This document shows, piece by piece, positions 1 to 9,008 of a stretch of 64,000 bases of DNA (the stretch's first letter is position 1; every line of letters starts with the position of its first letter). Source of the stretch: Fibrobacterota bacterium. GTDB lineage: Bacteria > Fibrobacterota > Chitinivibrionia > Chitinivibrionales > Chitinispirillaceae. The position numbers and the translations under genes were made by a program. The DNA is taken from contig JAEZKP010000031.1 of the NCBI GenBank assembly GCA_023436145.1, positions 62,001-126,000 on the forward strand, given 5' to 3'. The notes under the pieces were generated by a model. The model saw only the letters and a list, made by a program, of their open reading frames with translations. It made no database searches and was not told the origin of the DNA.

Positions 1-773
1 GTCTTAATTCATCATTTTTGAATGCGATTTTTCATCGTTGCCAAAAAGGTTCTTTGGTTGACAGTATAATTGTCACATTACTGAATTATCATATCGCCAT
101 TACCAAATATCAAAGATATGTGGATTGTTTTATCGCCCCGTCCAGATTCAGTTCTGAAATTCACGTCAAATTAGGTAAAGTAGTCCATTTAGAACATTTC
201 AACCATATCAGCCAATTCCCATGTCAAGCAGGGAAGAAGCAACAAACCAATCCCTATGCCCTGTATGCAGGAAGAGTAGAACCCAATAAGGGTATAAAAA
301 TGCTTGTGGACAGTTTCGCAGAAATGTATTTCAGACTTAAAATTGTGGGTAATGGCAACTTTCTTGAAGAGATCAGTGACTATTGCAAAAGATTGAAATT
401 TAATAATATTGAATTTGAGGGTTTTCAGCCTCCGGAAAAACTGCCCTCTTATTATGAGAGCTCTCTATTTACCATAGTTCCATCACAATGGTACGAGGTT
501 TTCGGCTTAAGCATTCTGGAATCCTTCTCTTTTGGAAAGCCAGTGGTTGCATCAGGAATCGGTGCGATTCCTGAAATCATTGAACATGAGAAATCGGGTT
601 TGCTGTATGATGCATACAGTAAAGAGGATCTGAAAGAAAAAATCACCTATATGTTTCAGCATCAGGACAAAGTCAGCGAAATGGGCAAATACGCCCGGAG
701 TATCGTTGCAGAAAAATACTCACCTGTAAAATATATGCATAATCTGCTGAAGCTTATTGATTCTCTTTATTGA
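1..773 (+). CDS. Glycosyltransferase family 4, 5'-truncated by the window edge
   Basis: C-terminal two thirds of a GT-B fold, retaining GT4 glycosyltransferase that would add a sugar from a nucleotide donor to a growing surface glycan on the cytoplasmic side. The donor-domain start (YAGRVEPNKGI) and the EX7E-type block (EVFGLSILESFSFGKPVV) followed by IGAIPEIIEHEKSGLLY are typical. The frame is open from the first bases of the window, with no stop before the TTG at 18, so the true start lies outside; about 250 residues are visible against a usual 350-400. It converges on the epimerase gene and their 3' ends overlap by about 20 bases. Acceptor and sugar cannot be told from the sequence. Confidence 0.88.
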   Translation, partial: LNSSFLNAIFHRCQKGSLVDSIIVTLLNYHIAITKYQRYVDCFIAPSRFSSEIHVKLGKVVHLEHFNHISQFPCQAGKKQQTNPYALYAGRVEPNKGIKMLVDSFAEMYFRLKIVGNGNFLEEISDYCKRLKFNNIEFEGFQPPEKLPSYYESSLFTIVPSQWYEVFGLSILESFSFGKPVVASGIGAIPEIIEHEKSGLLYDAYSKEDLKEKITYMFQHQDKVSEMGKYARSIVAEKYSPVKYMHNLLKLIDSLY

Positions 774-1785
774 AATAGTTTTTCTCCAGCCACTTTACAG
801 TTTCAGCACACCCCTGATCTATTGTATATGGTGGATTGAATCCGGTCGCATCTTGAAATTTTTTGGTTGATATGAAATTTATGTTTCTGGTGGTCCACCG
901 CACAGTTTCCCGGGTAAAGAAAGGTTTTTTTGAATAAGGCGATACTATTGGTGGAAATGGACAAATGCGGGCAATCAATTCAAATGCCGCAGCAATCGCA
1001 TTCGCCACTGGTACGGGTATGTGCAAGGGAAGATATTTTCTGTCCATTGTACGGGCAATAGCATCGATCACCTCTTTAATGGTATAAGATCTTGACTCTG
1101 AAATATAGAAAAGAGTATTATCGGATTTATTGCTTTCTGCAGCCAGAGTGATAGCTGCTACCGTATTGCCTACATAACAGAACTCCATGAGGGCATCACC
1201 GGAGCCTATAAAAGGATAAAAGCCCCTTCTAACCATTCCAAAAAGCTTAGGCACCACAAGTAATGTACCAGGACCATAGATCATCGGCAGCCGCAATACA
1301 GTTCTCTTAAAGGTCCATTTATCGGACAAAACCAGTTTTTCTGCCTCCAGTTTGCTTTTTCCATAATTGTTGTCCGGGTTCGGAGGATCATCCTCTACAC
1401 GTGGGTTAATGCCATCCCCATAGCCCGCCGCTTCGACAGTACTGATGAAAACAAACTTTTTGACTCCTGATTTTTGAGCATCATTAAGAAGCAGGCTGGT
1501 ACCTTTTATATTAACCGCCTGAAAATCCTCCCAGGATTTTCGCAAATCATTTCTGGGAATGGCAGCCAGATGGATCACCAGCTCCATAGAATCGGTAATG
1601 TTTTGAAGCGATTGGGAGTCACTTAAATCAGCTTTAACCCACTCTATTTCCTCTTTCGAGATAAAATAAAGTGGCCGGTCTTCATGGTGCAAGCCCCTGA
1701 CCTGATAACCGTTATCGACAAGATATCTGCAAAGATGCTGACCAATGAATCCTTCTGCACCGGTAACTAATACTCTCTTTTTCAT
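754..1785 (-). CDS. NAD-dependent epimerase/dehydratase (extended SDR)
   Basis: Extended short-chain dehydrogenase/reductase, likely a nucleotide-sugar epimerase or dehydratase, or a related 3-beta-HSD-like enzyme. The N-terminal Rossmann motif is TGAEGFIGQH, and the catalytic YxxxK is visible as NNYGKSKLEAEKL. I start at the ATG at 1785, because the family begins immediately before the dinucleotide site (KKRVLVTG) and the nine upstream residues reached from a TTG at 1812 look like leader. The length of about 343 residues is normal for the family. It is the only minus-strand gene between the truncated glycosyltransferase and the deacetylase-like gene, and sits at the edge of the polysaccharide locus. 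The exact sugar substrate is unknown. Confidence 0.85.
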   Translation of the reverse strand: MKKRVLVTGAEGFIGQHLCRYLVDNGYQVRGLHHEDRPLYFISKEEIEWVKADLSDSQSLQNITDSMELVIHLAAIPRNDLRKSWEDFQAVNIKGTSLLLNDAQKSGVKKFVFISTVEAAGYGDGINPRVEDDPPNPDNNYGKSKLEAEKLVLSDKWTFKRTVLRLPMIYGPGTLLVVPKLFGMVRRGFYPFIGSGDALMEFCYVGNTVAAITLAAESNKSDNTLFYISESRSYTIKEVIDAIARTMDRKYLPLHIPVPVANAIAAAFELIARICPFPPIVSPYSKKPFFTRETVRWTTRNINFISTKKFQDATGFNPPYTIDQGCAETVKWLEKNYFNKENQ

Positions 1786-1900
1786 TTCACCATTCTTAAT
1801 AAATTGATACAATAGCCTTACCTGGACACTCTACTCCAGAGTGAGCTTAATCTAAAAAAATACTTTTTGCTATATGTTCTTTCCGGTGATTATTTCAAAA

Positions 1901-1980
1901 TAATTTCAGATTTGAGATCCTGGATTTTAGATTTAAAGAATCGGAGATTTCAGATTTGAGAAACACAGATTGTAGATTTA
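1901..1980. repeat. Degenerate GATTTCAGATTT-type intergenic repeat, copy 1
   Basis: This AT-rich stretch consists of repeated words such as TTTCAGATTTGAGA and TTTAGATTTAAAGAATC. The reverse complement of 19945-20017, another intergenic region of this window, contains the same words, including GATTTAAAGAATC and AGATTTCAGATTT. The function is unknown; it may be a dispersed non-coding repeat family. Confidence 0.5.
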
Positions 1981-2075
1981 TGAAATGGGGATATTAGTTA
2001 AGGGAACACAAAGATAGAGGATTTTTAATTTTTGCAATAAATGCTTAAAATATGCAAAGGAACTAGCCTGAAAGA

Positions 2076-2837
2076 ATGGATTCACTTTATATTATTCGAC
2101 TTGATGATGCTTGTGCCACCAATAATCTGCAGAGGTGGGATTATGTGGAAAAAAGGCTTGATGAGCTGGGAATTAAACCGATAGTTGGAGTGATCCCGCA
2201 ATGTAAAGATCCGGATTTAAATCGAGGTCCTTTCGATGATCATTACTGGGAGCGGGTAAAAAGGTGGCAATCCAAAGGATGGCACATTGCTCTTCATGGT
2301 TTTGGCCATGTCTATAGATCTAAGAATAAAGGTCTGGTTCCCCTGAATACATATTCAGAGTTTGCAGGTGTTCCTTTGGAAATTCAGAGGCAAGAGATCA
2401 GAGAGGGTTATAAGCTGTTTCTGAAAAACGGAGTAATGCCAAAGATATGGATGGCGCCTGCGCATACTTTCGATAAAAATACCCTCAAAGCACTCAAGCT
2501 GGAAACCGATATCAGAGTCATAACTGATGGCATAGCGCTCAAACCATTCAATAAATACGGCTTCCTCTGGATACCACAGCAGTGCTGGGGATTTTCAAAT
2601 GTTTCTCCAGGAATCTGGACAATGTGTCTTCATATCGAAACAGACACCATGGAAAATCTGGATAAACTATTTCAAAATATCGAAAAAAATCGTTCTTTTT
2701 TTCTTTTTGATTATGATGATCTGCTAAGCACTTATAAAGACAGAAAAAGAGATCTGCTAGATCGTCTCTATTTTTACAAATTTTTCCTGCGTAGATTTTA
2801 TGAGATGAGAATCAGGCCGATGAATAAACCTCTATAA
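2076..2837 (+). CDS. DUF2334 / polysaccharide deacetylase-like protein
   Basis: 253-residue protein of the DUF2334 group in the NodB-like carbohydrate esterase superfamily. The metal- and substrate-site pattern is visible: an RLDDACA block near residue 8 (Asp pair), HGFGH near residues 75-79, and APAHTFD further on. No signal peptide is seen, so it is probably cytoplasmic or acts on a lipid-linked intermediate. It may deacetylate an amino sugar of the glycan made by the neighbouring transferases; that role is inferred from context. It stands alone between two minus-strand genes, with a 260-base upstream gap that carries the degenerate repeat. The SD before the ATG is weak (AAAGGAACT, distant). 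Confidence 0.78.
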   Translation: MDSLYIIRLDDACATNNLQRWDYVEKRLDELGIKPIVGVIPQCKDPDLNRGPFDDHYWERVKRWQSKGWHIALHGFGHVYRSKNKGLVPLNTYSEFAGVPLEIQRQEIREGYKLFLKNGVMPKIWMAPAHTFDKNTLKALKLETDIRVITDGIALKPFNKYGFLWIPQQCWGFSNVSPGIWTMCLHIETDTMENLDKLFQNIEKNRSFFLFDYDDLLSTYKDRKRDLLDRLYFYKFFLRRFYEMRIRPMNKPL

Positions 2838-3105
2838 CCGCCCCCTAAGGGAGGTTTACCGCAGACAGGAAGCTGGAAAGTTATTATCAGTCTAACAAAT
2901 ATCTTTGTTTACCAGCTGTTTATTCATGACCATGTCTCCTTTCAAATTCTTCTCCCAAGTAATTACCTGCATACAACAATTAAACATCATCACAAGAGAA
3001 AACGGAACTCTGACAAAAGAAAATTTCAGCACGAAAACTGACGGTTAATCAAAATTGAAACAATGCGTCAACAGAATCGGACGAGATTCAAATCTTGCAT
3101 TCAAT

Positions 3106-4173
3106 TCATTTTTTTCTTCCGCCCGTCAGTTTTTTCCGGGCTTTTAACAGTATTGATTTAGATTCTCTGTAACCAAAGCGATAGAGTAGAAAGAGGAAAG
3201 GATTTATGGCAATATACATGGTTTTTGGAAAAATGACCAGTGTGCCGCCAAACCCTTTTTTAAATATGTTAATGTTGTAACGCTGGTCTTTTTCATCAGC
3301 TAATAGACAGTATCCCCATAGATCAAAGGTATGTGCGTTCCATTTTCTGCAGAACTTTATGGCTTCCCAGATTGCACAGTGAAGAACCGGAATCTCTCGC
3401 GAATCCGGATCTGCAGCACCTTTAAAATAGCGGACTACATTATTTTGCCTGAGCAAAACAATGCCTCCGATCGATTTTCCTGATGCATCAACTACATTCA
3501 GAAATGCTCCGGCATCTCTTTTTTTCATAGAATGAAATATATCAGAAAAAAAGCTGTAAACCTTTGTCCTATCCACTTCAAGTGAACGGAATTGGTTCAT
3601 TTTAACATATATTTCACAAAAGTCCTCTACCTGTTGGAGAGTCTGTGCTTCGATTACTTTTATTCCGGCTTTCTGAGCCTTCTTTATAGCGCTTTTGTGC
3701 CCTTTGGAAAAATTTCTGAACAAATCCTCATCAGAAGAATTAAGATCCAGTTGCAATGTGGACCAGTTTTCATCTTTGGATACGAAATGATAAAGGGTAT
3801 TGTGTAAAGACAGATTTTGATCTATGTATTCGGTATCTGTTCCAACCGGCACCCAAAGCTGTATTTTTAGAGCTATGAAATGGCGTTTCTGATAATGTTC
3901 TTTGATACAGAGGATCGATTGGACAGCGATTTCCCTGTCTGTAAATATTGGTCCAAACTGAATATCAGCTATTCGTAAAGGAGATTCACCTATCTGTGCA
4001 TAGCACACTACTTTTTGGTTTTGGTATCCTATATAATGGGTATATGTTTGAGTTGAACCGGTAATTTGCGGCCAGCCAGGATACTGTTCAACTGCCACTT
4101 TCTGTTTTTCCAGAAAAGAAAGGACCTGCAGAGAACAGTTTTCATCAAGTGAGGAAAAAAATCTATGATCCAT
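3106..4173 (-). CDS. FemAB-like / GNAT-fold peptidyl- or acyltransferase
   Basis: 355-residue protein with the FemAB/Acetyltransf_6 pattern. A central FSKGHKSAIKKAQKAGIKV block corresponds to the basic helix of Fem transferases, and the C-terminal FDLWG and FKKGFGG motifs follow at the usual distance. Family members transfer amino acids from aminoacyl-tRNA to lipid II, or acyl groups to glycans; homologues are frequent in exopolysaccharide and exosortase loci. No signal peptide or membrane segment is present, so it is cytoplasmic. It lies three bases downstream of the flippase gene, in an apparent operon with it and the GT4 gene at 5728-6972. This suggests it decorates the lipid-linked repeat unit before flipping, which is inference. 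Confidence 0.8.
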   Translation of the reverse strand: MDHRFFSSLDENCSLQVLSFLEKQKVAVEQYPGWPQITGSTQTYTHYIGYQNQKVVCYAQIGESPLRIADIQFGPIFTDREIAVQSILCIKEHYQKRHFIALKIQLWVPVGTDTEYIDQNLSLHNTLYHFVSKDENWSTLQLDLNSSDEDLFRNFSKGHKSAIKKAQKAGIKVIEAQTLQQVEDFCEIYVKMNQFRSLEVDRTKVYSFFSDIFHSMKKRDAGAFLNVVDASGKSIGGIVLLRQNNVVRYFKGAADPDSREIPVLHCAIWEAIKFCRKWNAHTFDLWGYCLLADEKDQRYNINIFKKGFGGTLVIFPKTMYIAINPFLFLLYRFGYRESKSILLKARKKLTGGRKK

Positions 4174-4175
4174 AA

Positions 4176-5735
4176 TTAAAAATTCAGAACCGATCTGATC
4201 TTCAAATTTAAATTTCTGATTATATTCTGCAAGTCAGCATTAAAGTTAAAAAACAGATTTGAAAAATAGATAATCAATAAATACAATGTGGAACCGATGG
4301 CCAGACGATACACTGGTATACATCCGTATTTTTCCATCCAGATAACTAAAATAATAATTCCAGAAGCTATCGTTACATTTAAAATCAGCACTATTAAACT
4401 CTCTGCCAGGGCTTTTGTATAATTAACCCAAGGGCATAAGAAACGAAACATAATAGCCTGGGCAATTATATTGAGGCTGTATGAAACTAGTAAAGTTACT
4501 GGTATAGCCTTTCCTCCTAATCCGGGAAACAACAAAATCATCAAAATGATATTAAAAAGGTTTGATCCTAACTGGTACCAGAAGGATTGCTTGATTTTCT
4601 TTGCGGCTATGAGAATTCTGGCAGACAGATAATCCAGAGCTATTAATGGAGCCGATAAGATAAAAAGTCTGCAGAAGCTTGCAGCAGTAGAAGTCGATGC
4701 AGCAGAAAAAGCTCCCCTGCCAAAGAGAATGTCTACAATTTCGTTGCTGTAGATAAAAATGATTCCGCAAAAGGGGCAGAGGATTGAAAAAAGAAAAGAC
4801 AGTGATTTTCTAAATGTCGTATCCACCTCAGAAAGCTGGTTGCGGGCCATTAACTCGTTAAACTTTATCCCGGTTACAGTTGCGAATTGGGCGGTAAGGA
4901 AATTACCTGGAATATCAGAGATCTGCCTTCCAAAATTAAACGCAGCAATAACTCCTGCATTCAACCCGCTGAGCAGATATGGAGGAAAAAACATGCTTGC
5001 CGCTGTAGCGGTATAACCGGTCTGGGCATAAAAAATTCTATTAAGCAAACTTCGCGGCAACCTGAAAGTAATAGCTGTAAAACGCCACCCGCCATTTTTG
5101 CGCAAAGTCCAAACCAGAATCACTGCATTTACAAAATTACCCATGAACAGACCGATAATAACACTTTTCATTCCTATATATGACTGAAGTAATGGAATTG
5201 AGACAAAAGAAAAGATGGAATTAACTATTGATATTATCATTGGAATAGTAAAAAAACGGTATATGGAGAGAACTTCTTTAAGAAATGTATTTACAGTAAT
5301 TAATATAAGCAACACAGTGGAAAATGAGAAAAAAAAGCGGTATTCAAAAATAGTACCATCTTTAAACTGCGAAATCCTGCTGAAAACCTGGACTGGAGCA
5401 ATGCAGAACAGAACAACCGGGATTATGGTTATCAATACAAATGCGAATAAAATAAGATTTGTGATTTTTATTACTTCATCTTCATGCCCGTTTTCACGAA
5501 GATGTATCATTTCAGGGATAATAACCGACTGGGTAGAGCCGGTGATAAAAAGAGAAATTGAAGTAATAATGGAAATGATAAAAAAGTAGACATCTGTTTC
5601 CAAAGAAGTTCCAAAAAAGAAAGCAATAAGGACAGTGTTACAGAAGGTAAGTCCCTTTGCAAAAACATTCAGTATGGTTGAGAGGGCAATTCCCTTTCTG
5701 AAAGATTCAGTTCTGAAAATTGAGATATTAAACAT
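4176..5735 (-). CDS. MurJ/MviN-family lipid-linked oligosaccharide flippase (Wzx role)
   Basis: 519-residue polytopic membrane protein with about 13-14 hydrophobic segments. The N-terminal FGTSLETDVYFF and TQSVIIPEMIHLR blocks are hallmarks of the MviN/MurJ branch of the MOP flippase superfamily. A central IYSNEIVDILFGRGAFS block, which is also conserved in MurJ, supports this. In this setting it probably moves the undecaprenyl-linked repeat unit across the inner membrane, as Wzx does elsewhere; a role in lipid II flipping cannot be excluded. Its start overlaps the stop of the upstream GT4 gene by eight bases, and the FemAB-like gene follows three bases after its stop, so translational coupling is likely. 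Confidence 0.85.
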   Translation of the reverse strand: MFNISIFRTESFRKGIALSTILNVFAKGLTFCNTVLIAFFFGTSLETDVYFFIISIITSISLFITGSTQSVIIPEMIHLRENGHEDEVIKITNLILFAFVLITIIPVVLFCIAPVQVFSRISQFKDGTIFEYRFFFSFSTVLLILITVNTFLKEVLSIYRFFTIPMIISIVNSIFSFVSIPLLQSYIGMKSVIIGLFMGNFVNAVILVWTLRKNGGWRFTAITFRLPRSLLNRIFYAQTGYTATAASMFFPPYLLSGLNAGVIAAFNFGRQISDIPGNFLTAQFATVTGIKFNELMARNQLSEVDTTFRKSLSFLFSILCPFCGIIFIYSNEIVDILFGRGAFSAASTSTAASFCRLFILSAPLIALDYLSARILIAAKKIKQSFWYQLGSNLFNIILMILLFPGLGGKAIPVTLLVSYSLNIIAQAIMFRFLCPWVNYTKALAESLIVLILNVTIASGIIILVIWMEKYGCIPVYRLAIGSTLYLLIIYFSNLFFNFNADLQNIIRNLNLKIRSVLNF

Positions 5736-6972
5736 TTTTGGGAGCGGTTTTTATGAATTTGGAATTCTTCTTCGTTTTTTGGTGGATAAGTTCCAGATAA
5801 AGATTCTGATATTTTTGAATCATTACTTTTAAATCATACTTTTGCCGGGCGATCAAAAGACAGTTATTTCGCATTTGCTTATATTGATCGCTATTTAATA
5901 TAAGCAGTTTCTCAATAGCTGAGGCCAGAGCATCTACATCTTTAGGTGGAAAACCAAAGCCATTAACACCTTCCTCAATGATCTCATTGATACCATCGAT
6001 TTTTGATCCCAAGATTGGCGTGCCTGAGGCTAGTGCTTCAAGAAGAATTCTAGGACAACCTTCAGTATATGAAGGAAGAACCACACAAAAAGCGCCTTTA
6101 TAGAAAGGAGGGACATCATCCTGAAAATCGATCCAGGTAATGAAGGATTCAACACCTAACGAATCAGCCAAAGAACACAGATCACTTTTTGCGCCTCTAA
6201 AGAAGTGATCTTCTTTTCCTAAGAATGCAACTTGAATCTCAGGGTACTTTTTTATCAGCTTAGGAAGAGCTTTAATAAGAAGGTGCTGCCCCTTGTCCGG
6301 AAGAATACGAGCAGGCAAAAGAAGCACTCTTTTATTGTCAGGAATGCCAAAAGAAGCAAATACGTTTTGATCAAAATTACCAGAAAAACGGTCTAATTTA
6401 ATTCCATTAATGATGGAAATGACGTTTTTTGCATTAGTTCTTTCCCTGAATAACTCAGCACCTCTGAATGAATTGAATACAACCCGATCGGCATTCTTAT
6501 AAAGTCTGCTTTCAACAAATCTGTTATAATAAAACTGTTTGCGATAATACATACATCTCATGGTAACCAGGTTTGGAATTGCGCATAGATTTGCAGCTTT
6601 TGCTCCATATTTGGCTGCCCCGAGATGATTAGAATGTACCAGTGCAGGATTCAACCAATTGAAGAATTTCTGGAGCCGCAATACTCCAACAGGACTATAA
6701 AGAGCTAAATACTGATTTTCCAGGATTTTTTTTGGCAAAAAGTCGGTGAAAGGGATTACCTCAACATGAACACCGTCCATCGACTTCAGCTTCCTGTAAA
6801 ACTCACTTTTTGAATCAGTTAAGACCACCCACGGCTCAAAAATATGGTAATCAAGGTTCTCAAGGATATCGATCAATCCAACCTGCCCGCCACCAATTTG
6901 GCCCGAAGTTTCAACAAAACATAACCTATATTTAGAAATAGCATTATTTTTATGAGTAGAGCGGAATTCCAT
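5728..6972 (-). CDS. Glycosyltransferase family 4
   Basis: 414-residue GT-B glycosyltransferase. The N-terminal acceptor domain begins with YRLCFVETSGQIGGGQVGL, whose glycine-rich loop is typical. The donor domain shows LLLPARILPDKGQHLLIKAL and the EX7E motif (EGCPRILLEALASGTPI), then GINEIIEEGVNGFGF. It is probably cytoplasmic and peripheral at the inner membrane. It is the first gene of a three-gene minus-strand unit with the flippase (eight-base overlap) and the FemAB-like gene. The ATG at 6972 is the only reasonable start, and the divergent region upstream (6973-7294) should hold its promoter. The sugar specificity is unknown. Confidence 0.9.
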   Translation of the reverse strand: MEFRSTHKNNAISKYRLCFVETSGQIGGGQVGLIDILENLDYHIFEPWVVLTDSKSEFYRKLKSMDGVHVEVIPFTDFLPKKILENQYLALYSPVGVLRLQKFFNWLNPALVHSNHLGAAKYGAKAANLCAIPNLVTMRCMYYRKQFYYNRFVESRLYKNADRVVFNSFRGAELFRERTNAKNVISIINGIKLDRFSGNFDQNVFASFGIPDNKRVLLLPARILPDKGQHLLIKALPKLIKKYPEIQVAFLGKEDHFFRGAKSDLCSLADSLGVESFITWIDFQDDVPPFYKGAFCVVLPSYTEGCPRILLEALASGTPILGSKIDGINEIIEEGVNGFGFPPKDVDALASAIEKLLILNSDQYKQMRNNCLLIARQKYDLKVMIQKYQNLYLELIHQKTKKNSKFIKTAPKNV

Positions 6973-7294
6973 ATCTTTTATTCATCAGAGTAGACACTTA
7001 AAGGATTTTTCTATGTATTCATAAAAATAGTTTTTGCAGAAATTTAATCCTATAATTGCACTTTAGTATCTGTAGTATCTATGGAATTCGGTTTTATTGA
7101 ATTAAGGAATTAGTAAGCCTGTAAGGTAGGGTGTATTATAATGAAGTGTGTCTGGAATGAGCTATCCTATCAGGCTTGCAGCCTTCAAAATGAGAAAAAA
7201 TAGCTTTCGATCGGATCAGAAAATCAATACCTTACCAAATTTTGACTCCATTTATAGAGAAATAAAAACCAGTCATTCACATAGTAAATTTTGA
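6973..7294. other. Intergenic region with an imperfect inverted repeat
   Basis: No gene is visible. The arms GTAAGCCTGTAAGGTAG (7113-7129) and CTATCCTATCAGGCTTGC (7162-7179) are imperfect inverted copies, separated by about 32 bases. They could form a hairpin or be remnants of a small element. Promoters for the minus-strand GT operon should lie here, but I cannot place them securely. Confidence 0.45.
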
Positions 7295-7651
7295 ATAAAA
7301 AGAACCCTGAAGATAATACAAGTGGAAACTATAGAGGATCGTATAAATTCAGTTAATACTATTGAAGCAGTATCCAGAATTAAGATTTCTTACATGCTGG
7401 AATTCATAGGACACTGCAATTCTCTGGGATATTTTAAGTCTGTTGCTAATCTGGTTAAAATCAAAGACTTTGAGCACAATATATTTTTCAGAGGAAATGC
7501 AGACGAACCTACTCTTCATAAGTATTATCTTAATAGCACTGTCTTTTTACAGGTATCCCGCCTTCAAAAAGCTTCATCCCTGATGGATAAAGAAACCTTC
7601 ATTGAAAATAGCCAGTCTCTATTCAATACTTTGAAACAGGAAGGTAAATAA
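7295..7651 (+). pseudogene. Decayed GT4 glycosyltransferase, C-terminal half with internal deletion
   Basis: The translation aligns with the C-terminal half of the intact glycosyltransferase at 7922-9001. IQVETIEDR matches IQVGTLEDR, FIGHCNS matches FVGHCYS, LHKYYLNSTVFLQVSRL matches LHQLYLESSAFVLVSKL, and the tail LMDKETFIE matches FMDKNSFIE. About 67 residues are missing in frame between these last two blocks, which removes the whole EX7E donor-binding region. The homology runs upstream of the first possible start codon (GTG at 7322) to an in-frame TGA at 7292, so the N-terminal half is gone. It is therefore a relic of a tandem paralogue, not a functional enzyme. Confidence 0.8.
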
Positions 7652-7662
7652 TTCTTTCAGCA

Positions 7663-7956
7663 ATGAAGTTACATATTATTACATATCGAATTTCAGTAGC
7701 AACAACCAGTGGTGATAAATACAACCAGGCATTACCAGAAGAAGCTGGCTTTACAGTTGATGTCACCCCAATTGAACTGCTCAGCGGCGAAAACCGGAAA
7801 ATGCTGAAGACCGGTTTTAAAAATTTGCAGAAAGATAACGTATTTGCCAAAATTGTCATTATTGCACTTAAAGATGTAAAAACCCTATTTCATTATGATA
7901 TAACTGGAGATTCATTAAAAAATGAAAATCTGCTTTGTCTCTCACAGAATCACTAA
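7663..7956 (+). pseudogene. Decayed GT4 glycosyltransferase, N-terminal fragment
   Basis: A 97-codon open frame whose first 40 or so residues copy the N-terminus of the next gene: MKLHIITYRI, then TTSGDKYNQAL and AGFTVDV, against MKICFVSHRI, ITGGEIYNDAL and AGFQVEN. After that the similarity fades and the frame ends 35 bases inside the intact gene. With the preceding relic it suggests that one or more extra copies of the gene were duplicated in tandem and then collapsed. A small functional peptide is possible but unlikely. Confidence 0.65.
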
Positions 7957-9001
7957 TCCTATTACTGGTGGCGAAATATATAATGATGCATTGATTGATA
8001 GTGCCAAGCTTGCAGGCTTTCAGGTCGAGAATTGGGAGGGAATAGCTTGGGATAGAATCAAGAATGTGGTTTTAAGAATCATCTGGATGAATTTATTATA
8101 CCTTTTTAAAACAATGTTTTTGCACAAAGGGAATATAATTATTCTGGATACTGATTTTCATGCACGGTCTATATTTGCATTACTCCTTGCCCGTATAAAA
8201 GGAATCAAAGTTATTGGACTTGTACATCATTACAGTTTCTTATTCGACAAAGGCCCATTTGCCAACTTTGTCCATTATAATCTGGAGAAATTCGTTACCA
8301 ATAGATTTGATTATATGATCATTAACAGTAGTTTCTCCTATCGTGTATTTATTGATTTGTGCCATAAAAAAATTCCTTACACCATTCTTTCTCCATTCAC
8401 TCAGACTCAAAAAGCACCTGCACAAAAAGTTAAATTCAATCCGGAAACACTTTGCTTAATACAAGTCGGCACTCTTGAAGACCGGAAAAATGTCATAAAT
8501 GTAATCAAAGCTGTATCCCCTCTAAAAATTGATTACAGATTAAATTTTGTCGGACATTGCTACTCCGAGCAATACCTGTCAAAAATAAATTCATTAATAG
8601 ATTATTACAGTTTACATGGCAAAATCATTCTGCACGGCAAGGTCAGCAATGAGTTACTGCACCAGCTTTACCTCGAAAGTTCCGCTTTCGTTCTTGTATC
8701 TAAACTTGAGGGATATGGAATAGTTTATACAGAAGCTATGCAATATGGATTACCGATTATCGGATCGACAATCGGTGCGGTTCCTGATCTGGTCGAAGAT
8801 GGAGTAAACGGCTTTCTATGTGATCCGCATAATCCTGCCCAGATAACAGAAGCTATTTTAAAGCTCACTGACAAAAATACCTGGAATCGAATTCATTATA
8901 ATAATCTTGAAAAAGCTCAGACTTTTATGGATAAAAATTCTTTTATTGAATGTGGCAGGACTATTTTTAATAACCTTAGAGATTTTAATTTTTTAGGATA
9001 A
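7922..9001 (+). CDS. Glycosyltransferase family 4
   Basis: 359-residue GT-B enzyme. The N-terminus is MKICFVSHRITNPITGGEIYN with the glycine loop. The donor domain starts at LIQVGTLEDRKNVINVIKAV and carries the EX7E-type block (EGYGIVYTEAMQYGLPII), followed by GAVPDLVEDGVNGFLCDP. It probably adds one sugar of the repeat unit at the inner membrane. It is seven bases upstream of the next GT4 gene and is clearly co-transcribed with it. The two preceding fragments are its degraded paralogues. It is an intact, full-length family member; the sugar is unknown. Confidence 0.9.
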   Translation: MKICFVSHRITNPITGGEIYNDALIDSAKLAGFQVENWEGIAWDRIKNVVLRIIWMNLLYLFKTMFLHKGNIIILDTDFHARSIFALLLARIKGIKVIGLVHHYSFLFDKGPFANFVHYNLEKFVTNRFDYMIINSSFSYRVFIDLCHKKIPYTILSPFTQTQKAPAQKVKFNPETLCLIQVGTLEDRKNVINVIKAVSPLKIDYRLNFVGHCYSEQYLSKINSLIDYYSLHGKIILHGKVSNELLHQLYLESSAFVLVSKLEGYGIVYTEAMQYGLPIIGSTIGAVPDLVEDGVNGFLCDPHNPAQITEAILKLTDKNTWNRIHYNNLEKAQTFMDKNSFIECGRTIFNNLRDFNFLG

Positions 9002-9008
9002 TTTAATT

